A stretch of 40,379 nt of DNA, taken from contig NZ_FPBO01000054.1 of assembly GCF_900116645.1 (NCBI RefSeq), positions 1 through 40,379 on the forward strand, given 5' to 3'. The position numbers were made by a program, and so were the translations under genes. Origin of the DNA: Pseudoduganella namucuonensis. GTDB taxonomy: Bacteria > Pseudomonadota > Gammaproteobacteria > Burkholderiales > Burkholderiaceae_D. The notes under the pieces were generated by a model, which searched no databases, was not told the origin of the DNA, and worked only from the letters and a program-made list of their open reading frames with translations. Every line of letters begins with the position of its first letter. Position 1 is the stretch's first letter. This document shows positions 15,810 to 24,371 of this stretch, piece by piece.

Positions 15810-16266
15810 GTCTCTCCAATCCCGCTCGCATCACACCCCATTGATCGTCGGCCGACTTGAAGTCGCCGCTCTGCCTTTGCCGCACAAACCTGCCCCGCAT
15901 GTCGTCGCGGTGTTCCTCCACCGCGTCCAGCGCCCGCCGCGCCGCCGTGATCCGTTCTATCAGCTCGTCGCGCGCGCGTTCAGCCTGCGCCACCACCACC
16001 TCCATGGCGCCCTGTTTGGCGCGGCAATCGGCGATGTAGCGCGCCATCAGCGTGAAGCGGTCGACCGACAACACCTGCTGGCCCTGCCCGGTTCGCAGCC
16101 ATTCCAGCTCGGCGGCGGCGCTGGCGGCGCGCAGACCCTCCAGCTCCCGGCGCTGTTGCGCCAGCGCCTGGTTGGCCTCGCCCAGCTCGACCAGCAGCCC
16201 GTCCAGCTCCCACTGCCTGGTCAGCAGCACGGGCTGCAGCGCGTAGCGGAAACGGCCGCCGCTCAC
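15799..16266 (-). CDS. fliJ: Flagellar export chaperone/stalk protein FliJ
   Basis: 155 aa, almost entirely predicted antiparallel coiled coil (e.g. residues ~5-50 and ~70-125), as expected for the stalk inserted in the FliI hexamer. The start is GTG at 16266, overlapping the fliI stop (GTGA). Sequence is poorly conserved in this family, so the call relies on coiled coil, length and the fliH-fliI-fliJ order. Confidence 0.85.
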   Translation of the reverse strand: MSGGRFRYALQPVLLTRQWELDGLLVELGEANQALAQQRRELEGLRAASAAAELEWLRTGQGQQVLSVDRFTLMARYIADCRAKQGAMEVVVAQAERARDELIERITAARRALDAVEEHRDDMRGRFVRQRQSGDFKSADDQWGVMRAGLERHGD

Positions 16267-17588
16267 GCCGCGCTCCCGTTGGCGCCGCCGTTCACGGCGG
16301 CGGCCAGCAGCGCCATGGCCTCGCGCCGCGTGTTCGATTCCAGCACCGACTGCCGCAGCACCGCGCGCAGCGCCGGCATCGCCGCCATCGCGCGATCGAT
16401 GGCCGGGTTGCTGCCGGCCCGGTAGGCGCCCATGTCCACCATCTGGCGGTTGCGCTCATAGGTCGCCAGCAGGTCGACCGCCGCCGACATCACTTGCCGC
16501 TCGTCCTGGCTGGTCAGCTCGGACGCCAGCCGCGACGCGCTTTGCAGCACGTCGATGGCGGGGAAATGGCCCTCGTGGGCCAGTTCGCGCGACAGCATGA
16601 TGTGGCCGTCCAGCGTGGCGCGCACGATGTCGGACACCGGCTCGTTGAAGTCGTCGCCCTCCACCAGCACCGTGTACAGCGCGGTGATGGCGCCGCCGGA
16701 ATCGGTGGTGCCGCAGCGCTCGCACAGCGCAGGTATCTCGGAGAACACCGAGGGCGTGTAGCCGCGCGCGGTCGGCGGTTCGCCCGCCGCCAGGCCGATC
16801 TCGCGGCGCGCCATGGCGAAGCGGGTGATCGAATCCATCATCAGCAGCACCTGCTTGCCCTGCTCGCGGAAATACTCGGCGATGGCGGTGGCGGCGTGCG
16901 CCGCGCGGGTGCGCACCAGCGCCGGCTGGTCCGAGGTCGCCACCACCAGCACGCTGCGCCGCAGGCCCTCCTCGCCCAGCTGCTTCTCGACGAAGTCGCG
17001 CACTTCCCTGCCGCGCTCGCCGATCAGCGCGATCACGTTGACGTCGGTGCGCACGTCGCGCGCCAGCATGCCCAGCAAGGTGCTCTTGCCCACGCCGCTG
17101 CCGGCGAAGATGCCCACGCGCTGGCCCCGGCCCAGCGGCAGCAGGCTGTCGATGGCGCGCACGCCGGTCTCGAGCAGCGTGTCGATGCGCGGCCGGGTCA
17201 GCGGGTTGATCGGCGGCGCGTACAGGCTGCGCACCAGCGGCAAGGCGGGAGGCGCGCGGCCGTCGATGGGCTGGCCGAAGGCGTCGATCACCCGTCCCAG
17301 CAAGGCGTCCCCGACGCGCACGCCAGGCGGCTGGCCGGTGGCCACGATCTCGCTGCCGGCGCCCACGCCGCGGGTGTCGCCATAGGGCATCAGGATCACC
17401 CGGCCGGGCCGCATGCCGACCACCTCGGCCAGCAGCGGGCTGGCCGAGTGGTCCAGCCGCAGCTCGCACACCTCGCCGATGGCCGCGTCCGGTCCGGCCG
17501 CTTCGATGCTTTGCCCGGAAATGGCCAGCACGCGGCCGACGCGGCGCGTCAGTTCGGTGTCGCGGACGGCGTCGAGGTAGGCTTGCAT
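16263..17588 (-). CDS. fliI: Flagellum-specific ATPase FliI
   Basis: 441 aa, normal length. Walker A GSGVGKST at 163-170; Walker B LLMMD at 248-252 followed by SITRFAMARREIGLAAGEPP; the secretion-ATPase signature region PSVFSEIPALCERCG follows. FliI unfolds and delivers substrates to the gate with FliH and FliJ. Start ATG 17588 overlaps the fliH stop by one base. All catalytic residues that I can check are present, so the ATPase should be active. Confidence 0.97.
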   Translation of the reverse strand: MQAYLDAVRDTELTRRVGRVLAISGQSIEAAGPDAAIGEVCELRLDHSASPLLAEVVGMRPGRVILMPYGDTRGVGAGSEIVATGQPPGVRVGDALLGRVIDAFGQPIDGRAPPALPLVRSLYAPPINPLTRPRIDTLLETGVRAIDSLLPLGRGQRVGIFAGSGVGKSTLLGMLARDVRTDVNVIALIGERGREVRDFVEKQLGEEGLRRSVLVVATSDQPALVRTRAAHAATAIAEYFREQGKQVLLMMDSITRFAMARREIGLAAGEPPTARGYTPSVFSEIPALCERCGTTDSGGAITALYTVLVEGDDFNEPVSDIVRATLDGHIMLSRELAHEGHFPAIDVLQSASRLASELTSQDERQVMSAAVDLLATYERNRQMVDMGAYRAGSNPAIDRAMAAMPALRAVLRQSVLESNTRREAMALLAAAVNGGANGSAA

Positions 17589-18523
17589 CAATCGGCCACC
17601 TCCAGGCTGGCGCGCCCGCGACGCGCCGCCAGCAGGGCGTCCCCCAGCCGCCGCAACTGCAATTCGAGGCGGGCGTCCAGCGTGCCGTGCGGCGTTTCGA
17701 CGATGCAGCCGCCCAGTTCCACGGCCCGGTCCGGCCGCAGCGTGACGCGCTGGTCGCCGCCGGCGCCGAACAGGCCGCGCAACAATTCCATGTCGTCCGG
17801 ATGCACGCCCACCCTCAGCTGCTCGCCGTCGCGCGCCTCGCGCAACAGTCCGCGCACCGCCAGCGCCACCGCCGCGCGCGCGGCATGCGGCTCGCCGACG
17901 ACGCGGCACACCGCCGCGAAGGCGATCTCGACCATCATGTCCTCGGCCTGCTCTACCAGCCTGGGCCGGGTCGCCAGCAAGTCCGCCACCAGGCCCTCCA
18001 GGCGCTTGAGCTCGGCGGCGGCTTCGGCCCGCTCGGCAGCGCGCGCCTTGGCGAGATCGGCGGCCGCCTGTTCCCGGCCCTGGCGGTAGCCGCGCTCCTC
18101 GGCCTCGGCCTGCGCCACTTCCTCGCGCAGCGCCAGCGCGCCTTCGCGCTCCTCGAGTTCGGCCGCGCGGCGGCCGGCGCCGGCTTCGGCGGCGTCCAGT
18201 TCGGCCCGGCGGCGTTCCAGCGCCTGCCATTCCGAGGGCGCGGGCGCGATGGCGGGCTGGGCTTGGGCCACCGCGGCTTGCGCCGGCGGCGACATCACGC
18301 CGGCGGCTGGCGCGGCGCCCGCCGGCGTGGCGGGCGCTGGCAGCCACGGCGACGGAGTTGTCACCGCGGCGGCCGCGGGCAACACAGGTGCCACCGGCGC
18401 GACCGGGGCCACCGGCGCGAGCGCCGGCGTGGCCGACTGCGGCGGCGCCGCCGGCGACACGCCCGGGCGGCGCAATTGGCGGGTGGCGCCGGAGACGGCG
18501 GGCGCGCGGATTATCGGGTCCAT
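17588..18523 (-). CDS. fliH: Flagellar assembly protein FliH
   Basis: 311 aa. Residues ~15-95 are proline/alanine-rich linker including an APV tandem (APVAPVAPVAP). A charged coiled coil follows (~98-175, with RRAELDAAEAGAGRRAAELE), then the C-terminal domain (~190-295) with EIAFAAVCRVVGE and GGCIVETPHGTLDARLELQL, typical of FliH/YscL. It regulates FliI and docks it to FliN. It overlaps the reduced fliG-like gene by 13 nt. Confidence 0.93.
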   Translation of the reverse strand: MDPIIRAPAVSGATRQLRRPGVSPAAPPQSATPALAPVAPVAPVAPVLPAAAAVTTPSPWLPAPATPAGAAPAAGVMSPPAQAAVAQAQPAIAPAPSEWQALERRRAELDAAEAGAGRRAAELEEREGALALREEVAQAEAEERGYRQGREQAAADLAKARAAERAEAAAELKRLEGLVADLLATRPRLVEQAEDMMVEIAFAAVCRVVGEPHAARAAVALAVRGLLREARDGEQLRVGVHPDDMELLRGLFGAGGDQRVTLRPDRAVELGGCIVETPHGTLDARLELQLRRLGDALLAARRGRASLEVAD

Positions 18524-19050
18524 GTCTTCACCAGGCGCAACAGCGGAGACAGCAGGCCCGGCGCCACCGGGCCGCGCGGCGCGGCGCTGTCTGCCAGGCG
18601 CTGGGCGGCGGCGTCGAGCAGGAAGCGTTGCCGCGCCGGCGCCGGGCTTGCCGAGCCCGCCGCACTCGCCGCCGCACTCGCCGCCGCACTCGCCGCCGCA
18701 CGCACCTGTTCGCGACGGGCGGCGGGCAGCAACGCCAGCAAGCCGTCGCGCCAGCGCCAGTCGCGCAAGGCCAGGAACTGGCCGACCAGCGCGGCCGGCT
18801 CGTGCTCGAACACGGCCAGCATGGCTTCTGGCGAGGCGGCTTCCAGCGGGTCGTGCCGGCCGGCGGCGGTGGCGCCGGCCGAGGCCAGGGCCGCCACGTC
18901 CGGTCCGCTCTCAAAGCCCAGTTCGTCGAGCTCCCTCAGGTAACCCCGCAGCGCGGCCTGCTCGGCCGCCGGCAGCTCGGCCAGTATCAGGGCGCGGTCC
19001 TCGCCGGCCAGGCCGTGCAGGGCCACCGCCGCGCGGCGGTGCCCGCTCAT
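18511..19050 (-). CDS. Reduced FliG-like protein at the fliG locus
   Basis: 179 aa against ~330-340 for normal FliG. Between fliF and fliH, exactly where fliG belongs. Residues 4-45 (RRAAVALHGLAGEDRALILA onward) resemble part of the FliF-binding N domain. Residues ~73-115 (MLAVFEHEPAALVGQFLALR, GLLALLPAARREQV) resemble the middle domain, with EHEP where FliG has EHPQ. An Ala/Ser repeat follows, and the last ~45 residues do not resemble the charged torque helix that meets MotA. No frameshift is visible and both overlaps with neighbours are tidy, so it looks like a maintained short protein rather than a broken gene. Homology to FliG is an inference from position and partial motifs. Confidence 0.7.
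   Translation of the reverse strand: MSGHRRAAVALHGLAGEDRALILAELPAAEQAALRGYLRELDELGFESGPDVAALASAGATAAGRHDPLEAASPEAMLAVFEHEPAALVGQFLALRDWRWRDGLLALLPAARREQVRAAASAAASAAASAAGSASPAPARQRFLLDAAAQRLADSAAPRGPVAPGLLSPLLRLVKTWTR
18661..18701. repeat. 12-bp tandem repeat inside the FliG-like gene
   Basis: Three perfect copies of CGCACTCGCCGC followed by a partial CGCAC. On the minus strand they encode repeated Ala-Ser-Ala-Ala. Because the unit is a multiple of three, copy-number change would alter linker length without shifting the frame. Confidence 0.85.
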
Positions 19051-20525
19051 GGCCGGCTCCCCGGGCCGTCCGGCGCGGACGGCGTGGCGATCCAGGTCCG
19101 TATGTCCTGCAGCAACTGCTGGCGGGCCGCCGGGTCCAGGCGCGCCACCGCGCGCCGGCGGCGGCCGCGCGCCGTATGGTAGGCCAACAGCGTGAGTGTG
19201 ATGGCGGCCAGCACCGCCGCCAGCACGCCGGCCACCCGCAGCGGACCGGCGCCGGCGGCCTGGGCGGGAGCCGCCGCCGGCGAGCCGGCCGCGGCGGCGT
19301 TCGCGTCCACCGCCGCAGTCGCCGCGTCCGCCGCGTTGCGCATTCCCACCGGCGCCGCGAACTGGTCCATCGAATGCACCACCACGGCGTCGCCGCGGGC
19401 GCTGTTGAAGCCCACCGCCAGCGACACCACTTCCTTCAGTTTTTCCACCTGGTCCTCGCGCAGCGGCTGGCGCACCAGCACGGCGATGGTCATGCGGCGC
19501 ACGGTGCCGCTGGCCGGCACCAGGTGTTCCACGCGGCGGCCGACCTGGTAGTCGGACTCAGTGGTCGTGCCGCCGCCCGCCCCGGCCTTCGGGACGCCGG
19601 CCGGCGCCCCCAGCGCGGCCGCGCCGTCGCGCGTGGTCTGGCGCTCGCGCACCACCACGCCGGCCGGCACGCCGTCGGCGGCGCCGCCCTTGGCCGGCAG
19701 CACCTCCTCGGTGGTGACCTTGCTCTGGTCCAGGTTCAGCGCCACGTCCACGCTGGCCACCGCCTCGCCGGGGCCGAAGGTGCGCTCCAGCACCTGGGTG
19801 ACCTTTTTGGCCAGGTATTCCTCGGTGCTGCGCTTGGTGTCGAGCTGGGCGGTGCCGGACTGCTCGCCCGCCGCGTCGGCCTGCACCGGGCGCGTCAGCG
19901 CCACGCCATGCTGGTTCAGCACGGTCACGTCGGCGCTGGCGATGTCCGGCACCGAGGCCGCCACCAGGCGCTGGATGCCGGCCACCTGCTCGGGCGCCAG
20001 CACGCGTCCGTTCTTCATCGTCAGCGTGACGGACGCCTTGGGCTTGGCGATCGCCTTCTTGAACAGGCCCTGCTCGGGCAGCGCCAGGTGCACGCGCGCG
20101 GCCTGGATGTCCTCGATCGACAGGATGGTGCGCGTCAGCTCGCCCTGGATGGCGCGCAGGTAATTGACCTTCTGCACGAACTCGGTCATGCCGAAATCGG
20201 CGTTGTTGAACACCTCGAAGCCGACCGCGCCATGCAGCGGCAGTTCCTTGCCCATCAGCTGGAGCCGCGTCTTGTACACCAGATCCTTGGGCACCAGGAT
20301 GGTGTTGCCGCCGTCGGCCAGCTGGTAGGGCGTCTTCATGCGGTCCAGCTCGGCCGTCATCGCGGCCGCGTCGGCCGGCGCCACGTCGGCGAACAGCACC
20401 TGGTAGTCGGCGCGGTAGGCCCACAGGCCCAGCGCCAGCGCGAAGCCGGCGATCAGCACGCAGCCGGCCACGATGCCGGCGCGGGCGCGCGGCGCCATCG
20501 TTTTCCATGTTTCCATCATCGCCAT
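19047..20525 (-). CDS. fliF: Flagellar MS-ring protein FliF
   Basis: 492 aa, slightly short. Membrane segments at ~17-37 and ~431-450 flank the periplasmic ring-building domains (YQVLFADVAPADAAAMTAEL; NYLRAIQGELTRTILSIEDI; ARVHLALPEQ). The cytoplasmic tail keeps a FliG-binding-like end, LDPAARQQLLQDIRTWIA (~463-480). This suggests the reduced FliG-like protein still docks to the ring. FliF houses the export gate. ATG 20525 lies 3 bp after fliE; the stop overlaps the next gene (ATGA). Confidence 0.96.
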   Translation of the reverse strand: MAMMETWKTMAPRARAGIVAGCVLIAGFALALGLWAYRADYQVLFADVAPADAAAMTAELDRMKTPYQLADGGNTILVPKDLVYKTRLQLMGKELPLHGAVGFEVFNNADFGMTEFVQKVNYLRAIQGELTRTILSIEDIQAARVHLALPEQGLFKKAIAKPKASVTLTMKNGRVLAPEQVAGIQRLVAASVPDIASADVTVLNQHGVALTRPVQADAAGEQSGTAQLDTKRSTEEYLAKKVTQVLERTFGPGEAVASVDVALNLDQSKVTTEEVLPAKGGAADGVPAGVVVRERQTTRDGAAALGAPAGVPKAGAGGGTTTESDYQVGRRVEHLVPASGTVRRMTIAVLVRQPLREDQVEKLKEVVSLAVGFNSARGDAVVVHSMDQFAAPVGMRNAADAATAAVDANAAAAGSPAAAPAQAAGAGPLRVAGVLAAVLAAITLTLLAYHTARGRRRRAVARLDPAARQQLLQDIRTWIATPSAPDGPGSRP

Positions 20526-20528
20526 CGC

Positions 20529-20828
20529 TTACACCTGCGTCCGCATCACGTCCTGGTACGCTTCCAGCAGCCGGTTGCGCACCTGCGCGAGCAGCTGGAA
20601 GGACATCTTGGCCTCCTCCAGCTGGATCATCACCTCGTGCAGGCTGGTCGCCTCGCCCGCCGCCAGTTGGCGCACGCCCTCGTCGGCGCGCACCAGCGTC
20701 GCGTTCACGGCGTTCAGCTCGCCGGCGAACCAGTTGCCGAAACTGCCGTCCGGCGGCGCCACGGCCGCCACCGGCGCCGCCTGGGGCGCGGCCACCGCCG
20801 CCACCGCGCCGATCGCCTCGACCGTCAT
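20529..20828 (-). CDS. fliE: Flagellar MS ring-rod junction protein FliE
   Basis: 99 aa, normal length. The variable alanine-rich N-terminus is followed by the conserved core ATSLHEVMIQLEEAKMSFQL and the family end VRNRLLEAYQDVMRTQV. FliE links the MS ring to the proximal rod. ATG overlaps the flgC stop by four bases. Confidence 0.96.
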   Translation of the reverse strand: MTVEAIGAVAAVAAPQAAPVAAVAPPDGSFGNWFAGELNAVNATLVRADEGVRQLAAGEATSLHEVMIQLEEAKMSFQLLAQVRNRLLEAYQDVMRTQV

Positions 20829-21265
20829 TGCTGGCCTCCGATTTCCAGCGCGCGCGCCGCCATGGTCTTGGCCGCGTTCATCGCCGCCACGTTCGCCTCG
20901 TAGGCGCGCAGGGCCGTGCTCATGTTGACCATTTCCTGCGTGTGGTTCACGCCCGGGTAGGCCACCATGCCCTTGGCGTCCGCGTACGGATGGCCCGGCT
21001 CGTGCACCATGCGCGGCGCGGCCGCCTCCGGCGCCACGCCCAGCACGTCCACGCCGCCGCCGGCCACCGCGCCGTACAGCTGGCCGAACTGCTGGCCGAA
21101 GCTGAGCGGCGCGGCCTGCGCCAGCACGCGCAGCGGGCGGTAGACCTGGTCCGCCGAGGCGGCGGCGCTGTTCATGTTGGCGATGTTGGCGGCGGTGACG
21201 TCAAGCCTGAGTTTTTCCACCGCCATGCCGCTGGCGCTGATCTGGAATGCCGCGTGATAGTCCAT
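20825..21265 (-). CDS. flgC: Flagellar proximal rod protein FlgC
   Basis: 146 aa. N-terminal rod motif as NIANMNSAAAS (27-37), then VYRPLRVLAQ, and the C-terminal end YPGVNHTQEMVNMSTALRAY through NAAKTMAARALEIG, typical of FlgC. Start overlaps the flgB stop by one base (TAATG). Confidence 0.96.
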   Translation of the reverse strand: MDYHAAFQISASGMAVEKLRLDVTAANIANMNSAAASADQVYRPLRVLAQAAPLSFGQQFGQLYGAVAGGGVDVLGVAPEAAAPRMVHEPGHPYADAKGMVAYPGVNHTQEMVNMSTALRAYEANVAAMNAAKTMAARALEIGGQQ

Positions 21266-21627
21266 TAACGTTTTCCTTCGTTGATCGCGACGCTCATCAG
21301 CGCCATCTGTTTGTTCAGCGCCTTCAGCAGCGCCTGGTGGTGCAGCGTGTTCTCGGACAACGCCACCATTTCCGTCTCCAGCGTGACGGCCTCGTCCGGC
21401 GCCAGCTCGAACACCGGGCGGAACTCGGCCAGGCCGGCCTTGCCCGCGCCCCGCGCCGCGGCCGCCTTCAGCTCCTCCATGCGGCTCTCGAAACCGACGC
21501 CGAGGCGCTGGTAACCGGGCGTGTTGACGTTGGCGATGTTCTGGGCTATCGCGTGCTGGCGCATGGCGGTGGCGTCCAGCGCCAGGGTCAGCAAATTAAC
21601 GGTGGCGGGATCGACTAGGGAAACCAA
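21265..21627 (-). CDS. flgB: Flagellar proximal rod protein FlgB
   Basis: 120 aa. Rod motif NIANVNTPGY at 30-39; C-terminal segment LSENTLHHQALLKALNKQMA, where FlgB proteins have a helical end. The start is TTG at 21627: GGAG lies 6 nt before it, while the nearby ATG at 21632 is in another frame and meets a stop after five codons. It follows flgI by 34 bp, the largest gap in the operon. Confidence 0.94.
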   Translation of the reverse strand: MVSLVDPATVNLLTLALDATAMRQHAIAQNIANVNTPGYQRLGVGFESRMEELKAAAARGAGKAGLAEFRPVFELAPDEAVTLETEMVALSENTLHHQALLKALNKQMALMSVAINEGKR

Positions 21628-21661
21628 GGCATGCTCCGGGAAAAAGATGAAAAGAGCGCCA

Positions 21662-22783
21662 TCACTGGACCACCAGCTCGGCGTGCAGCGCGCCGGCCGC
21701 CTTCACCGCGCGCAGGATGGAAATGATGTCGCGGGTATTGGTCTTGATGCGGGTCAGCGAGCGCACCAGGTCGGCCACGGTGTTGCCGTTGGCCGTGACC
21801 AGGCCGGTCTCGCCGCGCTCCTCGACCTCGACCCGGCTGTTCGACACCAGCGCGGTGCGCACGTCCGCCCCGGTGTTGGCCACCAGCGACGGCTGCGACA
21901 CGGCGTTCTCGGTCAGGATGCTCACCTTCAGCTCGCCGTGCGACACCGCCACGCGCGAGATGCGCACGTCCGCGCCGGCCACCACGGTGCCGGTGCGCTC
22001 GTTGATGACGACCCTGGCGCGCCGGTCCGGCTCGACCTGCACGTTCTCCACCGCCATCAGGAAGTCGTTGAGGCGGCCGCGGCGCTCCTCGGGGATGCGG
22101 ATCTCGATGCCGCCTGCGTCCTCGGCCACGGCCAGTTGCGCGCCCAGGCCGCGGTTGATGGCGGCGGCCACCCGGCTGGCGGTGGTGTAGTCCGGCTCGG
22201 CGAGCACGAAGGTGACGCGCTGGCCGCCGTTGGTGACGTCGTTGGGCACGCCCTGCTCGACCGTCGCCCCGCCCGGTATCGAGGCCACCGTCGGGTGGTT
22301 CTTTTGCACCACGTTGCCGTTCAAGTCGTATTTGTAGCCGCCCACCGACAGCGCGCCCTGGGCCAGCGCGTAGACCTGGCCGTTGGCCGCCTTCAGCGGC
22401 GCCAGGATCAGCGCGCCGCCCACCAGGCTGCGCGCGTCGCCCAGCGAGGTCACGGTGACGTCGAGCGCGTCGCCGGCGCGGGCGAACGGCGACAGGCGCG
22501 CCGTCACCATCACCGCCGCCACGTTGCGGCTTTGCACGTCGTCCGCCACCACCGTCATGTCGAAGCGCGCCAGCATGTTGGCGATCGACTGGCGGGTGGC
22601 CTTGTTGCGGCTGGAGTCGCCGGTGCCGGCCAGGCCGGTCACCAGGCCGTAGCCGGTCAGCGCGTTCTCGCGCCAGCCGGCGATCTTGCCAATGTCCTTG
22701 ATGCGGATGGTGTCGGCCTGGACCAGGGCGGCGCCGAACAGGCCGGCCAGCGCCAGTGCCACGCACAGGAAGGGATGCCTCAT
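21662..22783 (-). CDS. flgI: Flagellar P-ring protein FlgI
   Basis: 373 aa, full length. Signal peptide 1-23 (cleavage after LVQA), then RIKDIGKIAGWRENALTGYG and LVTGLAGTGDSS, the conserved start of mature FlgI; further conserved stretches include VTVTSLGDARSLVGGAL and GTVVAGADVRISRVAVSHG. It forms the bushing in the peptidoglycan. Starts 3 bp after flgH. Confidence 0.97.
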   Translation of the reverse strand: MRHPFLCVALALAGLFGAALVQADTIRIKDIGKIAGWRENALTGYGLVTGLAGTGDSSRNKATRQSIANMLARFDMTVVADDVQSRNVAAVMVTARLSPFARAGDALDVTVTSLGDARSLVGGALILAPLKAANGQVYALAQGALSVGGYKYDLNGNVVQKNHPTVASIPGGATVEQGVPNDVTNGGQRVTFVLAEPDYTTASRVAAAINRGLGAQLAVAEDAGGIEIRIPEERRGRLNDFLMAVENVQVEPDRRARVVINERTGTVVAGADVRISRVAVSHGELKVSILTENAVSQPSLVANTGADVRTALVSNSRVEVEERGETGLVTANGNTVADLVRSLTRIKTNTRDIISILRAVKAAGALHAELVVQ

Positions 22784-22786
22784 CGC

Positions 22787-23371
22787 TTACAGTCCGAACA
22801 GGGTGAGGAAGCGGTGCCACCAGGCCGGCCGCTGGATATTGGAGAGGTCGCCCTCGCCGGCGTAGCTGATCCTGGCGTTGGCGATGCGGGTCGACAGCAC
22901 CACGTTGGCGTCCGACACGTCCTGCGCGCGGACGCGGCCCTCGACCTTGATCTGCTGCTTTTCATTGTTCACTTCCAGCAGCTGCTCGCCGGCGACGATC
23001 AGGTCGCCCGATTCCGTGATCTCGCGGATGGCGACCGTGATCTGGGCCAGCACGCGCCCGGCGCGCTCGGTGCGTCCGCGCCCGTCGAGCTGGTTGTTGG
23101 CGGCGGCTCCGGCGCCGTGCGCCCTGCCGGCCGCGTGCACCTCCACGCCCACGGCCGCGTCGCGGCCGGCGCTGGTGTTGGCGCTGCTGCTGGCGCTGGA
23201 GCTTTCATAGACCATCACCGTGATCAGGTCGCCCACCCTGCGCGGGCGCAGGTCGGAGGTGTAGGGCTGGTAGGTGGCGGGCTGGTACAGGCTGGTGGCC
23301 TGCGCGGGCGGCGCGGCGCAGGCCGCGCAGGCGGCCCAGGCCAGGACCGGCAAAAAGTATCCGTATCGCAT
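22787..23371 (-). CDS. flgH: Flagellar L-ring protein FlgH
   Basis: 194 aa, shorter than the ~230 aa typical form. Conserved core: RPRRVGDLITVMVYESSSAS, an asparagine/glycine region, VAIREITESGDLIVAGEQLL and the end NARISYAGEGDL. The N-terminus is a signal peptide, but a good lipobox is not visible: the cysteines sit in WAAC and CAAC contexts, while ACAAPPAQA-T looks like a signal peptidase I site. If so, this FlgH is not a lipoprotein, unlike most. Forms the outer-membrane ring. Lies between flgA (4 bp) and flgI (3 bp). Confidence 0.95.
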   Translation of the reverse strand: MRYGYFLPVLAWAACAACAAPPAQATSLYQPATYQPYTSDLRPRRVGDLITVMVYESSSASSSANTSAGRDAAVGVEVHAAGRAHGAGAAANNQLDGRGRTERAGRVLAQITVAIREITESGDLIVAGEQLLEVNNEKQQIKVEGRVRAQDVSDANVVLSTRIANARISYAGEGDLSNIQRPAWWHRFLTLFGL

Positions 23372-23375
23372 CGTT

Positions 23376-24347
23376 CTATCTTTCTTCCAAACTGACCACG
23401 CCGGGCGCCGTCACCCGGGCCATGACCGCGGCGCCATCCGCGCCGGGGCGCACTTTCACCGGCTGACCGAGCGCCGCGTCCGCCTCGGCCACGGCCGAGG
23501 TCTCGATGCGGATGCCGTCCGCGCCCGCCAGCAGGCGCACCCGTTCGCCGCGCAGCACCATGCCGCCCGGCGCCAGCTGCTTGCGCAGCAATATCTGTCC
23601 CGGCGCGACCGGCTGCCGCAGGCGCGCGCCGGGGGCCAGGTCGGCCGCTTCCGCCGGATCGTCCGCCAGCGCCGCCACGTCCCGCGCGCGCCACTCGAAA
23701 TCGCCGGCGGCCGCGGCGCCCTCGGACGCCGCGCGTTTCGCCACATACACCTGGCGCCAGGCCGCCACCGACATCGGCACCACCACCGAGCGGTACACGG
23801 TGTCGCGCACCAGCACGTCCACCCACACCGCCACGCGCGCGGCGGGCCGCGGCCGGTCCAGCGGGCGCGCCACCAGGCGCAGCGGGCCCACCGGCACGGC
23901 CACGTCCGGCACCGCGGCCACGGGGCGCGCCTCGAAACGCTCGTAGCCCGCGCCGTAGTGTTGCCGCAGGTGGTCGCCGGCCGCTTCGGCCAGCCGCGCG
24001 CCGTCCAGCGCCACGCTTTCCGTGCGCATGCGCACGCCTGCGGCGCCTTGCCATGCGATGCTGTGGCCGCGCATGGCGGGCTGGCCCTTCAGGGCCGCCT
24101 CCAGTTCGATCCGGCTGCGCCGTTCCACCTGGCCGGCCAGCGGCGCGGACGCCACCGGCAGCGCTTCCAGCGCTTGCCGCAGCGCGGCGTCCGGCGCGTG
24201 CACGCGGGCCACGTCGGCCAGGCGGGCCCGCGGCTGCGCCAGCAGGACCTCGTCCCGCAGGTCGAGCACGATCTCGGCGGCCCAGGCTTGGGCGGCGCAA
24301 GCGAGGCCGCACGCCGGCAGCAGGCGCAATGCCAGATGGATGGTCAT
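23376..24347 (-). CDS. flgA: P-ring assembly chaperone FlgA
   Basis: 323 aa, longer than the ~220 aa enterobacterial form. Signal peptide 1-23 (ends AQAWA), an N-terminal periplasmic domain, and a C-terminal SAF-type domain (~245-320) with VAPGQILLRKQLAPGGMVLR, ERVRLLAGADGIRIETSAVA and ALGQPVKVRPGADGAAVMAR. FlgA escorts FlgI in the periplasm. Its Shine-Dalgarno is weak. Confidence 0.95.
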   Translation of the reverse strand: MTIHLALRLLPACGLACAAQAWAAEIVLDLRDEVLLAQPRARLADVARVHAPDAALRQALEALPVASAPLAGQVERRSRIELEAALKGQPAMRGHSIAWQGAAGVRMRTESVALDGARLAEAAGDHLRQHYGAGYERFEARPVAAVPDVAVPVGPLRLVARPLDRPRPAARVAVWVDVLVRDTVYRSVVVPMSVAAWRQVYVAKRAASEGAAAAGDFEWRARDVAALADDPAEAADLAPGARLRQPVAPGQILLRKQLAPGGMVLRGERVRLLAGADGIRIETSAVAEADAALGQPVKVRPGADGAAVMARVTAPGVVSLEER

Positions 24348-24371
24348 GGGGAATCGAAAGCCGGTGAGGAT

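Noticed and set aside
18661..18701. CRISPR or phase-variable repeat
   Set aside because: Units are directly adjacent, without spacers, and 12 bp long, so they neither form a CRISPR array nor shift the frame.
18511..19050. fliG pseudogene caused by a frameshift
   Set aside because: No FliG C-domain remnant is seen in the other frames nearby, and the short gene has tidy 4-bp and 13-bp overlaps with its neighbours.
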